Of a DNA stretch of 64,000 bases, positions 46,616 through 57,888 are shown in pieces. The position numbers and the translations under genes are program-made. Position 1 is the stretch's first letter. Every line of letters begins with the position of its first letter. This DNA comes from Lycium barbarum. Lineage: Eukaryota > Streptophyta > Magnoliopsida > Solanales > Solanaceae. Where the stretch lies: positions 57,474,782-57,538,781 of the forward strand of contig NC_083344.1 of the NCBI RefSeq assembly GCF_019175385.1, given 5' to 3'. Under the pieces are notes generated by a model that made no database searches, was not told the origin of the DNA, and worked only from the letters and a program-made list of their open reading frames with translations.

Positions 46616-49600
46616 TGTCTATATCATATACCATACCCGGCCCATCATGGGCCTCGGTAAATAAAGTCATCATATACCATACCCGGCCCATCATGGGACT
46701 CAGTGCCATAATCATATCATCATATATATACATACGTACCTGGCCCTCTAGTAAGGGGCTCGGTGAACAATGCAGTGAAACTGTGCACGAAAACATACCC
46801 GGCCCGAGACTCGGTGAAAGATATATTAACGGCATGCACGAGCAGAGTAGTGAGCGACCATATGCAAACTAAATCATCATCTGAGACTCAATAGAATAAG
46901 TAGAATGAACTAACACTTAAGTATCAAAGACAACAGTCATGTGAAGTACCCCTCGAATGTCACTATGGATTATATCAAATAGAACTTCAAGAATCATAGA
47001 CACATATCAAGACATAATGAAATAGGTTCTGGAAATCAAGAACATTAGCCATCCTAGTGTCTCTAAGAATAGGAGTTTCTTTGGAGTTTATACATTCGTC
47101 GTCTGTTTGTCTCACATAGATCATGCCAAACGAAAGAAGGGTTAGCTTTACATACCTTTGACGCTTTATCCGTGAATCGATACATATATGCTGCCCCAAG
47201 TACCTCAACCTATATTAAGACGTTAAGAACTATGGTTAAGCTACAGAAAGGCTTAAAACGTATTTTCAAGCTAGTAGCTCATTTCTAGAAAATTGGGCGG
47301 CATTTCCCCTAATATTCAACAGCCACCACCTAATCAACAAATCAAACAACAATGACAACAACCCAACAACCTCTCTTAATCCTTCTTCAACTCAAATCAT
47401 CAGCGTCAAAGATTATACACCAAACAAACTATCATACGCTTCGTATACGATACCTTGTACACTTTTTTTCTTCCAAATTTATGAGCCATATCAACCACAA
47501 CACGACAACAACATCAACTACCATCCATGTACAAGAAAACAATTTCAATATCATTTTAATAACAAGCTCAAAACAGTCCACCGAAACTACAACATTGAAA
47601 ATACAATTTTCGACCTTTACTTCGCAAGATCACAAATACATGGAAAAGAGTATAATATCACCATGAACAACAACACCTATACATATCTATAACTATATTT
47701 CCAGCCCTTCAACATAAACAAATTACCCTCAAATACAATACAACAATAACGACAACACTAATGAAACTTAATCCACCATTATTAAATTAGAACAACCCCA
47801 ACACGGCCAAACAGAACCTTAACATTAACATATACATTTCCTTGCATCCAATTCCACTTAATAAGATTTAATCTCTCAATTACAATATCATCTACTCCAA
47901 TTACACCATAAGAAGAGGAAATCTTACCTTAATTTAATTAGGACAGATCCTACAATCACTTGCACCAATTGCACCACTTCTTCTTCCTCAATTTAAATCC
48001 TAATGTTGCTGCCTCCCCTGAATGTTTAGAACACTTTTACGGAATTAAAATTTCCCTTCTTTCACCATGTTAAAGCTAGCCGTGAGCTTGGCAGCCATGG
48101 CTGTTCATGTTCTTTGCTTCAAATGGATTTTTTTGTGAAGATGAATGTATATTCATTAGTCATCACATGTAATATATAGGCAGCCCATCCATAGGACACG
48201 TGCCCCACTAGCATGCATCATCCATGTTTTTTTAATTATTAAGTCTGGTAGGGCCCACTTAATTGTCTAATTAACTTAATTAATCATTAATTCCCAGTTA
48301 ATAATCTAATCATGGTTAATTAATCCCTAATCTTCACTAATGTTTCTATACTAATTGTAATTAATGTGCAAACCATGCACTATTAAAATCGGGATTGAAA
48401 AGTCCTTGTCTCAAAATAACCTTGTCCTTGAACTTATGTCGATTAGCTTACGAATAATCCAACGTGCAAAAATACGGGATAAAACATCGGTGATTATACA
48501 TACCTGGCCCTACCAAGACTCAGGGTTATCCGTACACAACTGCAGTGGTGTGCGCGCAATACATATCATACCTAACTATATGAGCTCGGTGTTACATAAT
48601 AGTTATACATAAACGCATATACATACGAGCTCATAAGCGTCTTTGGCATCATTACTATCATCGTTTCATTGCATCTATCCTTAGAGGATCACTCATCATA
48701 TAAGGAATTTTAGTAGAATCGACTCATAACGAGAATCATGAGCTCAGTAGCTTTTAAAGATAAAATCATTTGAAAGACATTATAAACTCATGAAAGGATA
48801 GGTATATAGCCAAAGAACCATGCCTTATTGAAAGAAGGGTTAGCCTTACATACCTTTTCGTTTAGCTATTCTATCGCTTGAACGTTCTCCTTCAATGCTC
48901 ACGTTTCTACCTTCATTAGAGTTTATACTAACATTAGAAAATCGATAGCTTAGCATACTTGACTAAGGCTAGAGAAAATTGGGCAGCATCTCCTTTATAT
49001 ATACAACTTCCTCCATATCATATATCAACTCCTAAACATCTATAATAATATTCACAACATCATAAGCAATAGTCTCTATTCACCTACATTATCCATATTT
49101 CCCAATTCACTTCAAATCATCCATATCCATGGTCATAGCACACTATTACATTCATTCATATACAATGTCTATCCCATGTTCTTAATGTCAATTATAGCAT
49201 AATTATAATCACAACCTATCAAGAATCATGACTCGTTCCAAACTACTACTCAAAAATACCACCATTCTCACATTAATGACCTATTTTATATCTCCTTCTA
49301 CAATCCAAGTCTTTCAACCTCTCAATACCTTAAACAAGGAAAGACCATAAAACTTACCTTAGATGGTGTAGGACTTTGGGTGGAAACACTTCACTTGAGT
49401 AAAACCCTAGTTCCACTTCCACTTGGATTTCTTGTCTTAGATGAGCTTTAATGAGTTTCTTACACTTGATTCTCTTGGTTTGATGAAGTTGATCATTAGT
49501 ATCTCTTGAATTCATGTGGGAGAGGTGTGGAGAAATATTCTAGAGAGTTCTTGAGAGAAGGGGAGTGAAGATGAAATGAAATGAAATGAACTTGGTCACC

Positions 49601-49619
49601 TTATTAATAACTCCCAATC

Positions 49620-49795
49620 TGTCCCGTCTCGGTTCTACGGACCAACATACGGTCCGTATAATTTATATGGACCGTATGTCTGGCCGTATATTTGGTCCAG
49701 TGAGACTGCCCTTCTGGGCAGAATATACGGCTTAACATACGGCCAGTATATTTTATACGGCCAGTATGTTGGGCCGTATAATGCCCAGCCTTTTC
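49620..49795. repeat. Cluster of ATACGG/CCGTAT palindromes in R3 U3
   Basis: About ten occurrences of TACGG(N)CC / GGCCGTAT-type words within 175 bp, several as palindromes (CATACGGTCCGTATAA; TATGGACCGTATG). Homologous in position to 12105-12225 in T1. Confidence 0.7.
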
Positions 49796-49813
49796 GAACT
49801 CGTTCTCGTCGAC

Positions 49814-49880
49814 TCGTTTGATCTCCAATCCTTATGGAACCTTCTTAGCACTTGTTTAGCACCTCATTAAAAATCTAAGG
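49814..49880 (-). promoter_or_regulatory. Conserved U3 block
   Basis: The + strand words CGTTTGATCTCCAATCC, TTATGGAACCTTCTT and CACTTGTTTA recur nearly unchanged in S1 (6823-6890) and T1 (12252-12322), in LTRs that are otherwise well diverged. A promoter role is inferred from position only. Confidence 0.55.
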
Positions 49881-50127
49881 GACGTTATAACTCTTCTCCA
49901 AAACATCATTAAGTTATCATTAATTTTGTACTCGTAAATCTCTTCCGATACATAACGTATACCTTGCCTCTCTTGGCAAACTTTCCTCTTTTACCTCGAA
50001 TGTCTTTGAAATCTCAATTAGGGTCACCAAAGGCTATTCCTTACTTATCGAAACATCGTATACTTCATGCCCTTCGTTAGTCTATTCACTGTGCATTAAC
50101 GAAAAATTTCCGAGGTGTAACAATAAT

Positions 50128-50369
50128 TATCCTCACTTGGACCTTGATTTTCCTACTTATCTCTTGCGCATTCGATACATTCGGAATTTGATAAGAATAG
50201 AAGATTACTTATTGCTCTAAGCATCATGACACGATCTAGAGTAGAAATAATGGTAACATTTTCTAAATTTCATGTAGCCTCTCAATTATAAGTGTGGCGT
50301 GCTTCACACCCATCAGTAGGAATCTATTAGACACGGCTTCATAGACTACTTAGGACACTTAAACCTAGT
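50128..50369 (-). other. R2 leader and internal region, right segment
   Basis: On the - strand after the PBS: GTGTCTAATAGATTCCTAC, GAAGCACGCCACACTTATAA, GAGGCTACATG, CTAGATCGTGTCATGATG. It is a diverged version of the leader of R8, R6, R5 and V. Then it runs to the R3 insertion (TSD ATAAT). Confidence 0.6.
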
Positions 50370-50381
50370 GCTCTGATACCA
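50370..50381 (-). promoter_or_regulatory. Primer binding site of R2
   Basis: GCTCTGATACCA on + (TGGTATCAGAGC on -), 5 bases from the 5' LTR. Confidence 0.9.
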
Positions 50382-50979
50382 AGCTTTGTCACGCCCTGAA
50401 CCTAGGCCTAGACGTACCACGGCAGCCGGTGCCTGACTACATGTGATCGAGCGAACCAACTGGCTAACTGAATCAACATGTGGTATCATAACATACTAAA
50501 TGCAGAAAATTACTAACACATGCTGATATACTGAAAGTCTGAATGATACATAATCAAAGTGCGGAAACACTAATACAAGTCTGAAGCATAACTGTAACCA
50601 ACATAGCTTAACTTGAAAAGCCTACGACTCTATCTAACTGTTACTCTAGTCTATGAAGCCTTTAATGAAGTACTGAAAATATTGACTTTCTATAAATACT
50701 GAAAGACTGTAAAGTAATAATAATGCCCCAAAAAATTGGGCTCACCACATAGCTGGTACGAGAATTCTAGCACTCTGAATCATGGACGTGAGTACATTTG
50801 AATTGCACTGGTATGTAAAGCCACTGAAAGAAAGAACTGTAAGTGGGGTGCTCGGGAAAGGGAAGCCCAAATCAATAAACAGGTAATATAACCTGAACTG
50901 AAGCTAATAACTGAAACTGAACAAAAGAAGTAAACTTATAGGTACTCCCTTGTCCTGAATATGAATCACCTGTTTTACG

Positions 50980-51140
50980 GAGTTAATAATAGGCCTTTGC
51001 CCAATATGAATGCACAAAACCACGTCCTTGGCCAAGTAAGTGCTAACACTCCGGAGCCTTGTCCCAATATAAATGCACAAATTAGTGGCCTTGGCCAAGT
51101 AAATGCGTCAATCGATGGCCTTGGCCACGTATACGTATAC
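50980..51140. repeat. Tandem repeat in R2 LTR
   Basis: Three degenerate units built from (C/G)CCTT(G/T)(G/T)CCAA and GGCCTTGGCCAAGTAA words; the CCTTGGCCAAG core is itself near-palindromic. Confidence 0.5.
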
Positions 51141-51939
51141 ATAAGACTGTGCGCTTGGGCAAAGATGCAGGTGTTCAACATTCAACAATATATATAGGAA
51201 CTGAAAATCATACAGTAATTCATAACACTGGAATACTAGTCAAAACTGAACTGAGACATGTATTTCTGAACTGAATATGGAGTGTAACTATACTGAGTTT
51301 TCATAGTTGAGACTCATGGAATATCAAGGAGCTGAAAGCATATTGTAATGCATAATACTGAAATACTGAATCATGCTGGACTACATAATACTGGAATACT
51401 GAATAGAACTAAATTGAGACATGTATTCATGAACTAATTATGGAGTTTAAAGCATTAACTATTCGTAAGCAAATCTGAGCATTACTATCCCGAAACATGA
51501 AATCATACTAACATGGCTTTGAAGTTCTGAAACTATTCAAGGAGACTAAGCTGAACTATGTTTCAGAGGAAATTCGTAATGTTGTAAAAGAACGTGGAGT
51601 AGGGAGAATCATTAAAATTCTCAAATGTAAAGAGTTAGCCTCACATACCCGTAATCGCTTCGATCTAACGAACTAAACTGCTTCTCTGACGAAAAACACC
51701 AAAAAGCTAGCTTTGAATCGCTTGAGAAGGATTTACTTAGAAATCCTATGTTTTGATTGAATAATCATGTTACTAATCATGAATTAATGTTTGAATTACT
51801 TAGGAATCGTTGAGCGATTTTACCTTGACGTGGGAGGATGAGTAGAGGAGAAAAACGCCCGCTTAGGGCTTTAAAATGAAGTTGGAATGTCTGATAAATG
51901 AAATTTCGAGTTAAAGTGTTGAATTTATAGCAAAGGCAT

Positions 51940-52160
51940 TTTGGACCCCCTGGCTCGCCGAGCACGGTCTAAGTCGAGCCCTTGCCTCACTTTGGGGCAA
52001 GCTGAGTGAGCCTCCCTATCCATTTTACACTTAGATGATTTTTCTCAATTTTTTTCAGTTTTGGACCCCTACCTTGCTGAACGTGGTCTATGGCTTGCCC
52101 CTGCCTCGCTTTGGGGCGAGCTCAGCGAGCTCCCCTGTCCATTTTACGCTTAGTCAAAAT
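51940..52160. repeat. Two-copy GC-rich tandem duplication in R2 LTR
   Basis: TTTTGGACCCCC(T)...GCCTCACTTTGGGGCAAGC...CCATTTTACACTTAG is followed about 120 bp on by a second copy (TTTTGGACCCCTA...GCCTCGCTTTGGGGCGAGC...CCATTTTACGCTTAG). Each copy ends with a GAGCTCAGCGAGCTC-like inverted repeat. It lies just upstream (sense) of the TATA candidate. Confidence 0.7.
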
Positions 52161-52504
52161 TTCAAGTTTTTTTGCTAGTCAACAATGTTCAGTAAAATGA
52201 GCATAACTCTTGACACAGAGCTCCGTTCAGGCTCCACAATATACCGTTAGAAATCTATTTCAAAGGGACACAACTTTCATGTTTCAAGTTTTCTCCAATT
52301 CTCAACGAATTTCCACGAAATTGGGATGGAAGGCAGACATATCGAAAACTTAGTTGATTCCATCGAATCTTAAGCACCTCACTATTCGTCTTGGTTCCAA
52401 AACAACAATTTCCATCCAAACTTATCTTGATAGTACTTCACATGTGTAAAATGTCACATTAATACTTACACACCTATTTTGAATTTACGGAGTGTTACAT
52501 TGAC

Positions 52505-52787
52505 GCGTGGCCAACGCGCATGGCCTGCTGCTCTGAGCGTTTTTGTGGCGCTCATAACTTCTTACTCTGATCTCCATTTGGCCTGATCTTTATATATATG
52601 GAAAGGTATTTCCGCGTACTACAACATTTATTAAGGAGCCTTTTCCAAATTCCCAACTAATCAAGGGGTTACGGTTGCCCGAAGTAGGCCTCTCAGCCAC
52701 TTTCGCAAAATGTTCAAACCTTCAAATTTTTCGCTAAATCTCTAACGATACGAGTCTAACCTTAGTTCTAAGATATGGGGTGTAACA
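52505..52787 (-). mobile_element. LTR R1 fragment (5' end only)
   Basis: - strand start TGTTACACCCCATATCTTAG at 52787, cut at 52500-52504 by R2. It is the outermost LTR of the nest; the rest of it is outside the window or lost. Downstream GTAGC (52788-52792) is the candidate TSD. Confidence 0.6.
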
Positions 52788-54147
52788 GTAGCAATAGGAA
52801 ATAAAGCAAGTTGTAAATGATTGAAACTTTAAAAGTATATAATTTTGCCCTCGTTATCCGATTTATATGATATTTTATATTTCAAGTATTTTTCGAGGTC
52901 TAGATGGACAATCGCCAGCCAATTTTGAGGAAAAAAAACAATCAAGTTACAATTTTCCAAATTAGTATAAAATTTAATCCCTCGGTATATGATTTTTAAT
53001 GCATAACATAGAGTTCAATGTTAAAATGGCTGCACATAGCTTATGTAAATGTCAATTTAAATGAAGCAACATAATAAAAAATCAGCACGATCGGGCCCTC
53101 CAAGTCTGCATCGATTTCTTAATGGGTATGGGGGCCAGACTCCATTTTCTCACTAAAGACCGCCCAACCCAACCTCAAGGCTAACCCCTGCCTGACCAAG
53201 AACCGAGACCGACAAGGCTTACCCTTAGTGGGTTGGGTTGGGTTGGGATTGGCCTAGTCCAATTGACAGGTTTACGAAAGACAATTGAAAGTAGGTTTAA
53301 ATATGAATTTCACATGTTGAGGGGAAAATGATAGATATCACATTTAACGAGGAAGTGGACCACACTTGTCAAATTCATGAAAATCTAATGAGATGAGAAG
53401 TAGAATGTTACGGAGATGAATCACATTATCAAATTTATTTTTGGGAGCTTTCTACTTTTTTGACAAATAGAATGACAGTCACCAAGCTACCTGGAATTAG
53501 TTATTGTCATGGTCTTTAACTGGGTTTAATACATATTTGTTTCACTGGACTCATCCAATTTTTCTATACATAAAGTTTGTGGGAGTCCCATCTGTCTTTG
53601 TTCGAAGTAGTATAAATATTATCTTTTTCGTGACCAACACCAATTTTATGTGAAGTAGTGCATTACACGCACAAATTCAATTTTCCACGTAATTTTTTTT
53701 AATAATATTATCCCATCATCTTTTTTACCAAATCAAACCACCAATATCGTACCACTAAATTGTCGGATCACCACCAACAACCACCACTAAACTCTACCAC
53801 ATCATGTCTTACAAATCCACGACATCCACACACCAATGAGCCTCAGTGAAAATTCATGCGACCGAAAACCACTCATATCGACTCAAAAGTGTACCAAAAT
53901 ATCATAAATCTTGTAAAATAGTTGAGCCAGTCTTGGAGACAGTAGTAAGACACAAACTCAAGCAACTGAGAGTTTTCCTCGCCTCGCTTGACCCTCAAAA
54001 CTGAATACTCATCTAAGTCAATTGCATCATCGATACAGTCCTTCATGAAGCCTTTCCACTAGAAAAATACCAACCAACTCTGGTTAGTCCAGCAAATAAT
54101 CAATTATTGTCGATGTAATATCTCAAACCACCACTACACTGGTCCAT
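52788..54147. other. AT-rich DNA without recognisable gene or repeat
   Basis: No LTR block, no ORF over 60 codons and no RNA gene seen. One short inverted pair of CCCAACCCAACC (about 53163) and GGGTTGGGTTGGG (about 53229). It could be the original chromosomal DNA into which R1 inserted. Confidence 0.5.
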
Positions 54148-54323
54148 TGTCACACTCCAAACCTGGGGAGGCGTGACCGGCACCCGGTGCCTTACTTGAC
54201 CATGAGCGTACCATCTATAACTTACAAACTCTGAACATACGTACAACAATCTAGGCCGACAAGGCCGTACTCTGAACAATCTGTAACAACAACTATCTTA
54301 ACTGCTATGGGATCAACCCAACA

Positions 54324-54406
54324 GAATTTTTCTATTTGCAGAGACATATATATATGTATGAACGGGCCGACAAGACCAACATATGTCTCTGCAAATAGAA
54401 AAATTC
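54324..54406. repeat. Perfect 26-bp inverted repeat with 31-base spacer
   Basis: The left arm 54324-54349 (starting GAATTTTTCTATTTGC) is the exact reverse complement of the right arm 54381-54406. The spacer contains GGGCCGACAAGACC, a normal LTR word in this family. The arms show no mismatch although the host LTR is degraded. Confidence 0.95.
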
Positions 54407-54849
54407 AAAACAAGATATAAACAAGGGCCAACAAGGCCACCATACTGATATACTGAATATACATGATATGTCTACAAGCCTCTAAGAAGATCAAACTATA
54501 CTGTGGTCGGGATAGGGCCCCAACCTACCCATCATCTCCATATATACCAAACAAAGAGTTGGACCTAGTAACTCCGGATGAAGTGGAGCTTACCAATCAA
54601 GCTGATGCTCTGTATTGTCTACTGGGGATCTCTCTGTCAGTCTATCAGGACCTGCAGGCATGAAATGCGCCCCCGGCAAAAAGGACATCAGTACGAAATA
54701 ATGTACTGAGTATGTAAGGCAACTGAATAACTGTAAACTGAAACTGCATTGATATACATAATATACTGAATTTAATATGAGGAATCATAGATAATCTGGG
54801 ACATACTTACCTACATCTGACTTATATCGTATGAGCAATTCTAAAATAA

Positions 54850-55006
54850 TATGCCCGACCTCATATAGGCTTGGTGTGTATCAGCCCGACTTACAAGGCT
54901 CAGTGTATGTCTGCCCGGCCACATATAGGGATCGGTGTGTAACTGTCCGGCCTTACAAGACTCGATGTATATCTGCCCGGCCACTTAGAGGGCTCGATGT
55001 ATAACT
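54850..55006 (-). repeat. Five-unit hairpin repeat in U
   Basis: Five units of 30-38 bp of the form TGCCCGGCC(A)...AGGCTCG(A/G)TGTAT. Counterpart of the arrays in S1, T2 and R6. Confidence 0.75.
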
Positions 55007-55020
55007 CTGTATCTCTCTGT

Positions 55021-55022
<2 letters not shown>

Positions 55023-55071
<49 letters not shown>
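55023..55071. repeat. TA microsatellite
   Basis: Uninterrupted TA run of 49 bases directly after the hairpin repeat of U. Confidence 0.95.
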
Positions 55072-55074
<3 letters not shown>

Positions 55075-55640
55075 CATTCTCTAAATACCCATCAAACACT
55101 TTACCTTTCTTGTTTCATGTCTGAAATGCTTACCAACTTGATAAGAATTTTGAATTCTTCCAAGCAACTTTATAAGTTGACTCTATCACCTTCACCAATC
55201 TCTTTGGATGTGAAAGAAATACTCTGTGGTACTGCTAAAGCGCATTAACATAGAGGACAAAGGTATTCTTGTAGTAATATAAATATTCTCAATTATACTG
55301 AAATATAAATGTATAATCTCAAAGTTTAGATAAATGACCAAAATTAAGATCGGCTTTAAAGTTGATACAGTCTGGACACAGGTATTGGTGGATTCTCCTT
55401 AGCGGTATTTTGGATCAAGATGAAGAAAAAATTAAAATAGAGAAAGATTTCAAGTGAGAAGAGAAAGAGGTGTGGGTGTTGAATTTATAGGAGTGAAAAG
55501 ATGTAAAGGTGTTTTGTCATTTAGTGATCCATTGCGTCGATTGGTGTAGTGATCCATTAGATCACTTCGTTTTACAAAGTGATTTGACGAGGGGAAGATG
55601 AACAGCTGGAGTCTATTAATAATTTGTTTCTGGGATATTA

Positions 55641-56295
55641 CTGTAGCATATTATTATAATATAATAAAATACTCGTATATAATTGATTTAACCCCATCAC
55701 TTAAATTGTAAAAACTTAAATTGGTGACGAAAAAGTATGTTAAAAGCATGAAATGGGTGACTTGATGTATTAATTATTAGAAACAATGGGTGATCACACA
55801 TTATCTACGACATCAACTACACTTCAAAACGTTACAATATCTAAGCAGTACTCTTTACAAACTTGTAATGTTGATATTAATAACGAAAAACATGTAATAT
55901 CAACAATAATGACGTTTTTTTGTAAGATTTCAACAATAATTAAGTTTTTGGTCGTGTTAAAACAAAATTCCATGAGATTAATATTTTGATAATCATTTAT
56001 TTGAATTAAAGTAAGACAACTTAACTTTTAATTTGGGTTTCTATGTTTGTGATTTTGACTATTCTAATAAACTGTTCATCTGGATAAAGTAAATTCATGT
56101 GCACGCCTAGTCTATATAGTTACTTCATATATTAATATGATTACACCCCTTTCTCATGTCCTAAATCACCTCATTAAGTAGTTTCAAATACTACCAATCC
56201 CCAAATCTTGAAAAGGTTAAAGGGTAAAATACATATCGGTAGTTTAAGCTTATTTTGAAATACCATAATTAATACTACATAATTGGATATTTCGG
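55641..56295. other. AT-rich DNA without recognisable feature
   Basis: About 650 bp with no LTR block and no supported ORF (a 67-codon frame at 55786-55989 has no recognised motif). Confidence 0.5.
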
Positions 56296-56691
56296 GAAAA
56301 ATTAGAATGGTCCTGAAGTTTATTAAAATAGTAACGATCTTTATAGTGTGGTAGAATACCGATACAGTCTATTAGAAGACACACGTTTGAAACCTCTCCT
56401 GATAAGGTGCTGCTCCACGTAAAGGTACCTTGTTCATGAAAATTTAGAATGGTCCTAATAGTTTATTGGAATAGCAATAGTCCTTATAGTTTAGTAGAAT
56501 ACCAATATAGTCTATTAGAACATACACGTTTGAAACCTCTCCTGATAAGATGCTGCTTCGCGTAAAGGTTCCTTTTCGGGGAATGATCTAGATAGTTAAT
56601 TAAAATATCATTATAACAGATAGGTTATTAGAATATGTATAGATTCTAACGCACATGAAAAGGTGACGCCTCACTTAAAGGTGCCTTTTCG
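56296..56691. repeat. About 140-bp tandem repeat, two copies plus a decayed third
   Basis: Copy 1 is about 56296-56439, copy 2 about 56440-56578, each with AGAATGGTCCT, TAGAATACC, CAGTCTATTAGAA, CACGTTTGAAACCTCTCC, GATAAG(G/A)TGCTGCT and GTAAAGGT(A/T)CCTT. The third (about 56579-56691) retains GTGACGCCTCACTTAAAGGTGCC (in parts). It ends exactly where element V begins. Confidence 0.75.
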
Positions 56692-57000
56692 TGTCATACC
56701 CCGTATTTTTGTACGTTGGATTATTCGTAAGTCAATCGACGTAAGTTCAAGGACTTTTGAACCCGATTTTTAATAAGTGCACGATTTGTTGTAAATTATA
56801 ATTAGTGTAGAAATATTATTGGAGATTAGGGATTAATTAACCATGATTAGATTATTAAGTGGGGATTATTTATTAATTAAGATTAATTAGGTTAGTTAAT
56901 TAGGCAATTAGGTGGGCCCCACCGAATTCTAATAAAAACAATTAACAAATACAAATTGATGATTCATTGTGATGGAGCACGTGTCCTATGGATGGACACC

Positions 57001-57008
57001 ATATATAA
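57001..57008 (+). promoter_or_regulatory. Putative TATA box of V
   Basis: ATATATAA, preceded by GGACACC and followed by ATCCATG, 310 bp into the LTR; also in the 3' LTR at about 63798. Confidence 0.55.
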
Positions 57009-57813
57009 ATCCATGTTGATGACTAATGTGGCTATTCATCTTTCATTTGCAAATTGTAGCTAAAGTGAAAAAAGAAGAAAAAAGAGGTGCAAAGCCATAG
57101 TTGCCAAGCTCTAGCTCTCGGCCATGGCAGCCCCTTTGTAAAAAAAAAAAATATTCTGCCTATTAAATTCCAAGGTATTTTACACGTCCAAGGAGGTGGT
57201 AGCAACATAAGGGATTGAATTGAGGAAGAGGAAATAGTGCAATTGGTGCAAGTGAGTGTAGAATTTGCTCCAATTAGATTAAGGTAAGAACTTCTCTTTT
57301 TATGGTATAATTGGATTAATGGTGTTGTAATGGAAAGATTAAAATTGTATTCGACGAAATTGGGAGTAAGAAATTGCATGAATTCGTTGGTATTAGGAGT
57401 TGAGTTGAATTGGAGTTGTTTCGATTTAATCGAGTTTAATTGTTGTTGGTGTCGTTGATTGTGTGATGAAAGTGAAGGAATTATAATAATTAAGGTTGGT
57501 TAATGTTCTTGATTTCCAGAACCTATTTCATTATGTCTTGATACATGTCTATGATTCTAGCCGTCCTATTTTGATATAATCCATAGTGACATTCGAAGGG
57601 TACTTGATATGACACTTGTCTTGATTTTAAAAATAATGGTTCATTTTGATTATTCTATTGAGTCTTAGATATGATTTAGTTTGCATATGGTTGCTCACTA
57701 CTCTGCTCGTGCATGCCTCAATATATCTTTCACTGAGTCCCGAGCTAGGATACGTTTTCGTGCACAGTTTCACTGCATTGTTCACCGAGTCCCTCACTAG
57801 AGGGTCGGGATAC

Positions 57814-57815
<2 letters not shown>

Positions 57816-57848
<33 letters not shown>

Positions 57849-57888
57849 ATATGATGATGTGATGATATGATGATATGATGATGTGATT
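57816..57888. repeat. TA run followed by GATGATAT repeats
   Basis: A 29-base TA run, then imperfect GATATGAT/GATGTGAT repeats, between two ACCGAGTCCC units of the V LTR. Confidence 0.9.

Larger units (their letters stand above)
14569..48486 (-). mobile_element. Solo LTR R4, split by R5
   Basis: The parts are 14569-15215 and 46621-48486, about 2.5 kb when joined. Flanks are TCAGT (14564-14568) and TCGGT (48487-48491), a TSD with one mismatch. It is the same LTR family as V: both begin on their sense strand with TGT(C/T)(A/T)TA(C/T)CCCGTATTTTTG and share the next ~100 bp (GGATTATTCGTAAG...). It has a leader-type donor block at about 47146 and a core block at about 47290. Confidence 0.85.
13794..50122 (-). 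mobile_element. Solo LTR R3, split by R4
   Basis: The parts are 13794-14568 and 48492-50122, about 2.4 kb when joined. It is bounded by a perfect TSD, ATAAT (13789-13793 and 50123-50127). The - strand start is TGTTACACCTCGGAAATT and the end GGGTCGTGACA. It belongs to the same subfamily as S1 and T1 (shared U3 block at about 49814-49880, core at about 48980). No PBS or internal region is seen. About 34 kb of younger insertions sit inside it. Confidence 0.9.
50387..52499 (-). mobile_element. 5' LTR of R2 (2113 bp)
   Basis: - strand start TGTAACACTCCGTAAATTC at 52499, end CAGGGCGTGACA at 50387. The following TTGAC (52500-52504) is the candidate TSD; the partner and the 3' LTR are outside the window or lost. 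TATA candidate CTATAAATTC (51921-51930, -) at the same relation to flanking words as in U. It contains two internal tandem duplications. Confidence 0.8.
54148..55640 (-). mobile_element. Degraded LTR U
   Basis: - strand end GGAGTGTGACA at 54148 (flank TCCAT 54143-54147). Contains the U5 module (about 54650-54710), a five-unit hairpin repeat (54850-55006) and the TATA candidate CTATAAATTC (55481-55490, -) with the same flanks as R2. I cannot place its 5' terminus; the end given is where LTR-like sequence fades. No matching TSD found. Confidence 0.6.

Noticed and set aside
53229..53250. GGGTTGGGTTGGG as telomere-like repeat
   Set aside because: Only three to four imperfect units and not the plant telomere unit TTTAGGG.
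54324..54406. Inverted repeat as the ends of a MITE
   Set aside because: The spacer is ordinary LTR sequence of only 31 bases and there is no target-site duplication.
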